Origin: Dolomedes plantarius
Lineage: Eukaryota; Arthropoda; Arachnida; Araneae; Dolomedidae
Reading direction: 5' to 3'
Assembly: GCA_907164885.2 (NCBI GenBank)
Contig: OU015493.1
Location: 58,670,802 to 58,734,801 of the forward strand
Length of the DNA: 64,000 bases
A model generated the notes under the pieces. The model was given only the letters and a program-made list of their open reading frames with translations, searched no databases and was not told the DNA's origin. The position numbers were made by a program, and so were the translations under genes. This document shows positions 24,001-36,000 of the stretch, one piece after another (position 1 is the stretch's first letter; every line of letters begins with the position of its first letter).

Positions 24001-27000
24001 ATAGCTGATGATGCGGGCACCATAAAAGAACATTATTTACTTTGCAACGAGATTCCAGCGAGGAAATTTTCTGAGTAACCGATGATTTTTTCAAAACCTA
24101 TGATATTTCATGGAGTAATTGTGCTAGCATTTTCACAGATGGTGCAAAGTTTTGGCTAGATTGTTTGAACTTCGCAACGAAGTTTGTGAGCTTTTGTTAA
24201 AACAAAATATGACCGAATTATACCAACTTTCTGAAGATAATCACTGGATGGCCAAACTTGCGTATATGGCTTCTTTGAATCTTTCTTCATATGAACACCT
24301 GAATGAATCTTTGAACACCTGAATGAACAGATTAAAAAAATGGAAGGTTGAAGCGAAAATTACCTGATGTGATCCGATAAGTTAATGTGGTTTAAAAATT
24401 AAGCTCGAAATTTGGAAGAAAGAGTTATAAAAAAGTATCTCTAGAAATGTTCCAAAGGACTTACAAGTCTATGATTAAAAACAAACAATTAATTCTGAAT
24501 CTGGCTCAACAACATTTAAGTTTATTGCTAGATAAATTAAATCACTATTTTTTCACAATTAATATGGAGCAATGCAATTGAATAAAGGTGCGTTTACATG
24601 GACAACAATAATACCCGGGATTTACCCGCTAACAGGGAAATCCTTTGAAGTCCGTTTACACGGGACAAGATTTACGTCCTGCTTTTATCCGTCTTACCGG
24701 AAGTAAAGGCCATCACATGATTCAGCAGAAGTGATCATCATACACCATCATTCCTTGTAAATCACGTTGTGGGTTCGATCCCAGCCGGTGTTGTACTTTT
24801 CCAAATTCACTTTATTGCTATTTTTAGCTTTCCCCCTTCGAACTCCGCATTTATCTCGTTACGAAGTGTATGGTCCTGGGGAAGGCCTTTTATTTTCAAT
24901 TGCTGTTCTTTTGACCTCGTATTCTTAAATTTTAAAAATATCAACAACAAAAAATCATAAAACTTTAAAAATCCAAAAAAATTAAAAACTTACAAAAATA
25001 TTTTTTGTATTCTTATGATATCTACTTTTCTGGACCTCTTAACATTATTACTTTTTTGTTTTCCGTGGATCATTAGTCTTATCTAATTTTTCTTAACTTG
25101 TAACTCTATATTTTTTCCCTTAAAATTAACTATTTTGTTTTAATTTAACTTTACTGTTAAATTTGTTTTTCTTTTGCCCACGTTATTCTTACCTTAATAT
25201 TTTAATTCATTACTTAAAATTTTAACGACTGAGCACTCCCACCTTGATTACATATATCTTGCTTGCAGGAGATAAAGTCGACACGACCAAGGTACTCCTC
25301 TTCTAAAACTTAATTACGTCTGCATCTATTTGTTTAAATGCAGCACATGTCAGTCACTGTTGATAATCATGGAATATTTACGATTTTTTCTGTTGTTTTA
25401 AAAATAAATTAAAAATAAATGTTTTTAAAAAAATCATAAATAGATATAAATTAATTTTTATCTCTGAATTCTAAAATAATAATTTTATAAATAAATTTTA
25501 ATGTTACGTTTAATTATTGATTATACTTATTAAATTTATTAATTTTACCATAACACTTTAAATGAAAATGTTGCATTTTCATTTCAGTGCTAAAAAGCTA
25601 TGAAAAAATTAACATAATTAATGCAAATGAATCTCTTTTGCATGATATTTCCAGACTGGAGTGTTCAAAAGTAACACACCAAAAAGGTTAAAAACAATCC
25701 ATTTCATTTACCCAGAAGAAATTTTATTTCTTATTTTACATACCAGATGGCAGTATCAGTCTATTAATAATGTAATTGGGGATGGTTATTTTTTTAAAAC
25801 TAGATGTGGCAGATCAAGAAATAAATGAAATCCTTCGGAAAAAAATAGGCACTTTTCCACTGTTTTCTTGAAAATTATGCGATTGTTAAGGGGTTCCAGA
25901 TCCCTCCATCGATCATTTGGCTGCATTTTCATGGATTCGCACACGTTCAAATCCGCCATGTTTGTTTACTACTAGCTTCCTGCTTTGAAATGCATCATGG
26001 GTAATTAGCGGGTTTTATCCTAGTTCGAAGCAGGATCAAAATTCCACCCTGCATTTTCCCCTATCGTAGGGAAGAGGAGTGGAAAAGCAAAAAACAACCC
26101 TGCTTTGACCTGGGTTTTTGGCACATGTAAACGGCACTTAAGAAATCCTTTCCTAGCTGTTGCTGAAAATTCAATAGAAGCACCTTTAAATTCGAGAAGT
26201 ATTTATAGAATTGAATGACGGGATGCTGAAACTCAACTTCAGTGAAATGTCATTGACTGATTTCTGAATTTTAGTTAAGGATGAATATCCTCAAATTTCT
26301 GACAAGGCAATTGCAATTTTGCTCCTTTTTTCTACGACATACTTATGCGAACAAAGTTTCTCAACACTGGTTCTAATTAAAAATGACAAACGATCGCGTT
26401 CAAAGGGTCTTGACCATGAACTTCGGGTAGCACTAATATAGAGCCAAATATAAAATGTATATGTTCATCAAAACAATCTCAAATATCTCATTATAAATTA
26501 GTTATTATGCTTAAATTAACTTTGATTAATTAGGCTTAAGTAAAGACCAAAAATTAAATTTTAATATTAAAGTTTAAAGAGAATTAGAAGTTAGAGGGTT
26601 GGGTCGTGGCTGCCTTGTGGTCAGCGCGCTGGTTTTCGGTGCTGAGACTGCCAATCCGAGCACCCTTAGCATATACCCTCCCAATATGCTGAGGGTGCTC
26701 GGATCGAATCCTGGCGAAGCGCCACTAAAATGCCTCCGTTTGTGTCGTCTCTTCATAGGGGGCAATGCTGGTCCGCCTATATGGCGCCCCCATAATAAAA
26801 TGGCCAGCAAAAACTGTGGCGAATTATAGGCGAATGTCTTCGCGACAAGTGACTCCGAATTGAAAAAAAAAGTTAAAAGAGAAAACTTTTTTACTTGTAA
26901 TCTATAACTTTATATTTTTGTTCTTGTATTGGTGTACAATTCAAAATGATTTAGATAAAACTTAATTGCAATTACCTAGATACATAGAGCTATTTTAGTG

Positions 27001-30000
27001 TGTTTTTTATCTAATTAAAACATATACATATTATTGTAATTTATGTATTTGCAAGCTTTTACTTGTGGAGTGCCGCGGAATTATCAAAAAAACATTGCTG
27101 TGCCGTGGAAGATAAAAGGTTGCGGAGCTCTGATCTACAGGAAAGGACTTGAAATATAGCATGGAGCTAAATGAAAATAGATTATGTTAAGGAATACAAA
27201 TGATTTACGTTGGGTGTGTTTAGAATTTTCTACACACACATAAAACAAATGAAGGTTAAAAAACTGAAAAATAAATCCTTAAACATTCGCCCTTCATTTA
27301 AACACAAATAGGTTAATAATATTATAACCATTACAAACTAAACTACAAGGATAAATATGCAAATTTATTTTAAATTTAAAATTCTGATATAATATGCACT
27401 TATCAAATCATATTTAAAAAAAAAAAAGCCATACCTGTGACCATAATACGACCATAGGCCAGCTCTTAATGTATATGCAGGACCTAACATATCAGTCACA
27501 AAATGCTGACAATTTTGTACATCACTCTTTGTAAGCAAATCAAAGACACTGAAAATCATATAAATAATCTAAATCTACATATAGCTCATACAATACAAAA
27601 TAAAGTAAAAAATACGCAGGACATTTCAAACCCTCTGAATACATAAATATATAGAGCTCTTTGAATCATTTAAAAGTTTTTATTTTCTAGAGAACTACCT
27701 CTTCAGATAAAAAGGACAATTTAAAATAAAAAAAGGGAAGGTAAAAAACAAATCTTACACAAGTTTAACATTTAATGGAAGTTAAGAAGTTTATGACTAA
27801 AGATTGTTAATAATTCAAATATTAATAAGTGAATTCACACAAAATTATTTTTCTTTTATCAATTCTATATACAGTGGTTCCGAAAATTGTTCGTACACTT
27901 ATGATTTTCAATAAAATAGGGGTCTATCCATTAATTAAAATGAATATTTCAGAATGGATATTTAATAATAAGATCTATAATCTATTCTTAACAAAACTAT
28001 ATGAAATATTTTGAAAACATAGTAAAACTTTATTTTTAAGAAACCAATAATCAAAAAGTAACAAAACTTTATCTCACAAAAGTCATCGTACACTGAAATA
28101 TTTTCGGATAAATTCATAATTAAAATTATCATCTGGCACTTTATTTTTATTTTTAAATTGTGGTGGCATTTAAAATATCGTTTGGCTTTAATTTTTGCTT
28201 GCCTACTCCATAATATTCTACTTATTATTTAAAAATGGCTCGTAGTCGTAAAGAAACAACAAACAGCATACGAAAATTTTCTACTGTGCAGTATGTGATA
28301 AAAGGCTTTAAAGAAGAAAATTGGATGGTAAACAAGGTAAGAAAAGGTTGCCCGGCATAGTAAACAAAGCATGATCAGATTTATAATTAGAAAATTTGTG
28401 AAAAATCCACATTTGAGTGCTGTAAAAGTTTCTGCAGAATTTAATGAAACATTTTCTATTTCAATTTCACTTGAAACTGTTCGACGAGTTCTCAGAGCAG
28501 CTGGATTACATGGGCGTTCTGCTCATAGAAAAGTTTTTGTAAGTGAAAAAACAGAATGCTTAGGCTTTCCTTTGCACTATCAATGATAAATAAACCCCAA
28601 ACGTATTGGAATAATGTCTTATTTGCCGATGAAAGCAAGTTTAACATTTTTGGTTCTGATGGCCGTATAACTGTATGGAGAAGAAAAAATGAGGAACTTA
28701 ATCCCAAGAACTTAGTAGGAACAGTTAAGAATGCCAGTGGAGGTATCCTTGTGTGTGGGTGCATGTCAGCATCAGGACTAGGCAATTTGGTATTTATTGA
28801 TGGCATAATGAATCATGCTGTTTATATAAATATTTTAAGAGACAATTTAAAATTATCAGCCCAAAATTTGAATATTGGAAACAACTCTGTTTATTATCAA
28901 GATAATGATCCTAAGCACACGGCTCTCAACATTTGCCTCTGGTATGTCTATAATTGTCCACAAGTTTTGAAAACATCACCTCAATCACCAGATATAAACC
29001 CAATAGAACATATTTGGAGACAACTGGTGGTTTGAGTACGAAAATACGACATTCACACGAAAAGCGAACTAAAAACAATTATGATGGAAAAATGGATGAA
29101 CATTGACGCAGAAATTACAAAAGAACTAGTGCAATCTATTCCCAGATGTTTAAAAGCTGTTGTGGATGCTAAAGGATATCCTACTAAATATTACTTTAAC
29201 GAAAAATTAGAATATTTACTAATATGTAGAGATTTTTTACAAGTGTACAATGACTTTTGTGAGATAAAGTTTTTGTTACTTTTTGATTATTGGTTTCTTA
29301 AAAATCAAGTTTTACTATGTTTTTAAAATATTTCATGTAGTTCTGTTATGAATAGATTATAGATCTTATTATTAAATACCCATTCTGAAATATTCATTTT
29401 AATTAATGGATAGACCCCTATTTCATTGAAAATCGTAAGTGTACGAACACTTTTGGAAGCAACTGTATCACAACTTGAAAGAGAAAAACTATACAGAGAT
29501 TAATAGGTTGACACTTCAAATTTTTAATTAATGTAAGTACTTCTCAAAATCATGTTTTAAATAATTGTGCAAGTAAATAAAGTACCAAATTCTTTTTGAT
29601 TAATTTCAAATGTGATTTGTTTTCAATGTAAATTTTTATCTTGACTTCTGTGATCATTTAATTTTCTAAACTAAGTATACTCATTTAATGTTTTTAACAT
29701 AACTTTCAAGAATTGCTCTTTTAAAAACACGTGTATCCTGAAAATAAATATAAATGAAAGACAACTTTAAAGGAAGAGATCATTTCACAACTTAGGTTAA
29801 CCTATGGATATGAAGCTAAAAACTCTGTGAGGCAGTTACTTTGAAAAGGATGAAACCATTAGCAGCAATGCTTTAGTTTATCTTACTATTTAAGTTTAAA
29901 TACAGTCAGAGTAATTTTCTATTCTATTATTTAATATTCTACATCAGATTATCAATAAAATTATAAATAATATACCAATATATGTTTTCCTGAGTATGAT

Positions 30001-33000
30001 TCACAGCTTTTGAAAAGAAAAATTCCTCTTTATTGAAAGAGGTATGTTAATTTGTTAAATGCAAAGCAAATTCAGTCCAAATTTTCCTTTTATTGTCAAA
30101 CAAGTGCTAATCTATACTTACCAATTGAATCATGTCAAGAATATTACAATTATATTTAAAAAACAGTGAATTCATTTATAAAAGTAAAATATTGATAGGC
30201 ATAAGATAATAAATTTTTATTTACCTTGAAGGAGTAGCTGTTGTAAATGATTTTAATTTTGTTAAAGCTTGAATTCCAAGAGATGATAAGCACTGTAATT
30301 TAAGAAAAAAAATTAACTTTTATAAACCATTAAATTTTTTTTAGACATTTATAAATTGGCAAATCGAAGTTAAATTATTTTTAGACTTATGAAATCTGTT
30401 AAAAAGAGCAAAAATCAACCTTTGCGTAAGGATCAGAAGACAAACAAGTTGAGAAGAAAAGTCTACTCCAGTTTGTTTTTCAAACATTATGTAGTGGTGG
30501 TAGCCAAAACTTTTACTGAGAATTTTCAACTGAGAATTTGAAAAATATAAAAAAATTTTTGAATTCCTGAAACTTAATCAGAATATATTACACTTAAAAA
30601 ATGTTTGACCACAGGAGTACTTGAACTTTGATATTCTAAAACAAATTGTTTTAACTCACATTTTTTGTTAAAGGATATATTATTTACATTTAATTAAAAA
30701 AAGACTATAACATTACTGTTTTTTAAATCACAAATATTTCAATAACAAAAAATTATTAATAGAGGAAAAATAACATTAAATTCATAAATTATTCCTTTGA
30801 ATAGAGTAATACAGGTTTCTCAGCACAGCAGGATTCCTTGACATGAGAGAAAATTTTATTGTAAAGAAATGGCTTTTTAAAAAAGTTTGAAACCATTTTA
30901 AAGTGATAAATCAGTACTGCAGTAATCAAATGTTAGTAAATGGTTATACAATGAATTTTCTTTAAAAGCCTTATCTATGATCAATCATAAAAACTCCAGA
31001 CTTACAATTTTAATTTGTTAAATATAATAATTTTTTTAAATATATTAAATTTTTTAAAATATTTTAACAAAGCTGCATATAGTTTGAGTATTCTTTCTTG
31101 AATATTCATTAAAATATACGTTGATGTTTCACTAAATTTGAATTAACTTTTATAATACAAATGAAAAATTAAAGTTTGCATTCAGATAATCAAATATTTA
31201 TAAAGTCTATCAAGCACATACACACACACACATATATATATATATATACTAGCTATTTGCCCGGCGTTACCCAGGTATTTATTTATCCCAATTTTTTTAT
31301 TACACAGGAAAAGGAACAAATTTTACCTATAGTGTAAAATCTAAGTAAATTAATTTACAGATATTTCAAAGTAAATACAGTATGCAAATGATAAAAAGAA
31401 ATTACAAATATGCTCTATTATTAATTTAACTTAATACTTCACTATAAACAACATTTATAGTTTCCTATATTCCTCTCAGTGACTCCGAAAACTATGGATT
31501 CGACACTATTCTCGGTAATTTTGGACATTTTATTTTTACCTTTTCTCCCCTCCTCCAATGGTGTTGGGAGGCTGAACTTGCATTTAAATGGTATCGGGAC
31601 TAACCTTATTTGTCACAGCAAACCCGAAAACTATGGATACGACACTATAAACAGCATTGGGAGTATCACTATTCATCTCTCTGACCTTGAAAGCTATTGA
31701 TTCAACATTACTCTCGGTCATCTTGGACATTTTATTTTTACCCCTTCTTCCCCCCTCCCCCCTAATGGTGACAGGAGGCTGAACTTGCATTTAAACATCA
31801 TTGGGAGTGCCCCTATTCGTCGCAGAGAACCTGAAAACTAGAGATTAGAAACTATTCTCAGTCATTTTGGATATTTATATTCACCCCTTCTTTCCCCCCC
31901 CCCCCCTGTGCTAATAGGGGGCTGAACTTGTACTTAAATGGCATCAGAAATGTCACTATTTGTCTCAACGACCCCGAAGACTATGGTTTCGACACTACTC
32001 TCGGTATTATGGACATTTTATATTCACCTTCCCTTCTCCCTCCCTACCAATGCTAATGGGGGGGGGGGTTGAACTTGCACTTAAACGGCATCAGAAATGT
32101 CACTACTTGTCTCAGTGATCCCGAAAACTATGGTTTTAACACTACTCTTGGTCATTTTGGACATTTTATATTCACCCCTCCTTCCCCAATGCTAATGGGG
32201 AGGGGGGGGGGGGGAGCTGTACTTGCACTTAAGTGTCATCAGAATTGTCACTATTCGTCTCAGTGACCCCGAAAACTATGATTTTGACAATATTCTCGGT
32301 CATTTTGGACATTTTATATTCACCCCTTCTTCCCTTCCCCCCCCCCCCCCCCAATGCTAATGGAGGGGCTGAACTTGCACTTAAACGGTATCAGAAATGT
32401 CACTATTCGTCTCAGCGATCCCGAAAACTATGGTTTTGACACTACTCTCAGTATTATGGGCATTTTATATTCACCCCTTCTTCCCTCCCCCCCAATGCTA
32501 ATGGAGGGGCTGAACTTGCACTTAAATGGCATCAGAAATGTCACTATTCATCTCAGCGACCCCAAAAACTATGGTTCTGACACTACTCTCGGTATTTTGA
32601 ACATTTTATATTCACCCCTTTTTCCCTCCCCCCCTATGCTAATGGGGGGGGGGGCTGAACTTGCACTTAAATGGCATCAGAAATGTCACTATTCATCTCA
32701 GCGACCCTGAAAACTATGGTTCTGACACTACTCTTGGTCATTTTGGATATTTTATATTCACCCCTTCTTCCTCCCCCTCCAATGCTAATGGGGAGGGGCT
32801 GAACTTGCACCTAAACAGCATCAGAAATTTTACTATTTGTCTCAGCTACTCTAAAAACTATGGTTTTGACACTACTCTCGGTATTTTGAACATTTTATAT
32901 TCACCCCTTCTTCCCCCCCCCCCCAATGCTGATGAGGGGCTGAACTTGCACATATACGGCATCGAGACTGTCACTATTAATCTCAGTGACCAAGAAAACT

Positions 33001-36000
33001 ATAAATTCAACACTAATGTCAGTCAGTTAATAAGTTATCTTTAACTCTTTGTGCTGTTGCTAATAAGTGTCTTTAAATTGTGTTAATATGTATGACAGTT
33101 AAAATTAAACTTACAAGCTAATACAAAATATCCACAAAAACACTCTTTTCGTGAAAACCTGTAGCACTTTTTTTTCATTAAGTTGTTTTACATGATTTGC
33201 ATTATCACTTACAAATCAAATATCAAGATATCAAATTATATATTCTCAAGAAATCTTGGTTGGCACGTAGAAAAATTTTGTGTTAGAGATTTGGCCGATT
33301 TTGGCACGCACTCTCAAAAAGGTCGCCCAAACCTGGGCTAGATAATCCTTGGGAAAATGGGTTTAAAAGTTACTGTTGATGTCTGGCATGTATACACCAC
33401 AGTAGCATTCACAAAGGAACTTTTCTGGTTTTCTAACACCCCAAAACCATAATTGATGTTTTTAATATTTTTTATTCCTATGAAACACAGCCCTCCAGAG
33501 GTAGATGAATAAGCCCTCTAAATCAATGAAAAGTTCATAAGGGACCTAAGGCAATATGGATTTTGCTTGTATGGCAAAATATGACAGACACAGGAAAGAG
33601 TTATGAAGCATATTAGAAAATTTTCTTTATTTGTCATTACTAATAGCCCCCCCCCCCCTTCTTTTCTCTTTAGCACTGATTTCTGTTTTTTTTTTTAAGC
33701 CATTTACACTCATATTTACAGATTTTGACATAAAGGTCCATAATACTAGAATATCCTCAGTATTTTTCACAAAATAACAGACCTTAAGACTAATAAAGTC
33801 AGAAGAAATGTTTCTTTGATAAATGAGAGAGAAATTGCATTTAATGTATGTTTTTCCTATAGATATGTAAACTAATGCATTCCTGCATGAGCCATTAGAA
33901 ATGCAGGATTGACTGGTTGAGGAGATGAGAAAAATGGATTCTTTAAAGCATGCCTGCGCAACATACAGTCCCCGGGCCACATGTGGCCCACCAGCACCCA
34001 CTTTGTGGTCCACAAAGTCTTTTGTGAAGCAGCATAATATTTTAAATCTAAAAATACTGAATATCATTTTTTGATTTATAATATTAAAAAAAAATATGTA
34101 AGCTATGAATATTAATATTTATTTAATTTTTAAAATAATCAGCAATTTAATTTTTGTTAGATTAAATATTTTTTGCTTTCCCATCTATGCTATTTATCTT
34201 GTGGACCACAGCAGCTTTCCATAAAGTAATATGAGCCTCATCACATTGAGTTCTGCAGGCTGCTTTAAGGTAAGCTGCTTTCAAATAATAGTGTAAAAGA
34301 TGGGCTACAGCATGTGAACGCAATCTTCCCATACATATGAAAAAAATGTAAAATAGAGGAGCATTGAATCAATAAATAAGGTTATATTACTGTGATGAGT
34401 AGGTAATAAATACTATACATGTTAAATGTTCCTTAAATCATTGGGTTAAATGCTCCAAGGAACAGGGAACTTGAATGCTTAAAAAAGCATATTTTTTTCA
34501 AACATTCAAGTTTATGTACAGTCCTTGGAAAAAACTGGCTTTTTAAAAAATAAAGTAAAAGTGATATAAATCAAAGTTCTGATGGTCCAATAAATACAAA
34601 AAATACATACCCATAATCCAAGCTCAGATGACTTTGCTATAGAACGTTCAATTAAAATCTCTTTATTGTCAGAAGTCAACCTATATAACCATGCCTTTGA
34701 GCATATTAGAAAAAAAAAAGAAATGCAGAATATGAGAATTTAATATTGAATGTGTTATATAGACATAAAAGCTCCCACTCACATTGTGTTAGACCCTAAT
34801 CATTAGGACATTTGTCCTTTCAAATTGCAATTACTGTTGGCTATTTTTAAATGGAGCATACAATAAGTGAATCCACAGTACACCCTCTGAGGGAACAACA
34901 ACAATGATCAACCACGTTTTAGGTCAATACGGAAGTGTTATGCAAACTACTATGCAATGTAGGAAGTATTTATATAAGAACTTCATGTATATATTCTTTA
35001 ATAGATAAGCTCTACAGAAAAAAATCAACTGAGAGAAAAAGAAATGCAGTTCTAGAGATACTTAAACTTAATAATTTTCATAAAAAGCAGCAAAAATATT
35101 TCTGTTTACCCAAGATTTCATCCCGCGAGTAAAACTCTATATTTTACAGAAAATATCCTGTGGAATACAGTTATTTTTAATCAGTATATTTCTGTTATGG
35201 TCTAATAATAATTGAACTTATGTACTCCTTTTAATTTACCTAAATGCAGATATGATTAGAATTTGTGAACCAGGTAAAGCTGAATGCTTCATGAATGTTC
35301 AGGAGTGATATTTTTTATTATACATTTCTTACATAGCAGACTTAAGTTCAAAATTACAATAGCTTAATATATATGCACACATACACATACAGTAGGTGCA
35401 AAAAGTATTTGCACATAAAAGTTTTTCTCTTATCTTGTAATGAAAAAAGCTAAAAAATTTTAAATTGGCAGAGTTATCCATTGAAAATACAATTTTAGGG
35501 CACAAAAGGTATTTGCACACTTATGATTGGCTGTAAAAATTTCTAATTTACTGATTTTGACAAATCAAAAATTTAGACATTTTAGTGAAATGACTTTAAT
35601 AAAGGTTATATATGTAATGACAAGAGAGGTATGGTCTTTAAAATTTTCCAGATACAATAAAATGTTTTCTATAGTAAGTGAGCCATCCAATTCTCTGTGA
35701 GAACATATTATTTAACTTAATTTTTAATGCAAAAGTTTTGTCACATCAGCAAAATAGGAAAATGCTTTTCTACCGTAACATATGTAATTAGGAGATACAA
35801 AGCCTATGGAACTGTAACCAATATAGCCCATTCTGGTCAACCCAAAAAGATATACAGAAATTATAGATAAATTGTTGAACAAGTGTGAATAACTTATCTA
35901 TGTATGCCTAAAAATGTGCTGAAATCATTGCTTAGTGAACAGGTAAATGGGTTTGTGGATCTATCATTTGAAATTTTTAATCATCATGGTAGAGTACTAA

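Larger units (their letters stand above)
23209..27132 (+). mobile_element. hAT transposon, decayed, with two nested insertions
   Basis: Ends are imperfect inverted repeats (aagtgctctgcaacc, inverse of the right end cagagctccgcaacc). The 8-bp target duplication is atctaaag at 23201-23208 and atctacag at 27133-27140, one mismatch. Inside are hAT transposase remnants, a PIF/Harbinger-like insertion (24586-26138) and a tRNA-SINE (26584-26870). Confidence 0.85.

Noticed and set aside
24765..24790. tRNA gene suggested by gggttcgatccca
   Set aside because: Only a T-arm is present; no acceptor stem, D-arm or anticodon arm could be folded.
26574..26829. Open frames on both strands
   Set aside because: They lie over the tRNA-derived SINE and its hairpin, which are noncoding.
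31479..33044. Chain of open frames as a repeat-protein gene
   Set aside because: Frames follow the minisatellite period; no start context, splice sites or relatives. Kept only as a weak finding.
33627..34067. Minus-strand frame of 146 codons
   Set aside because: It crosses poly-tracts and a hAT-like remnant and has no recognisable domain.
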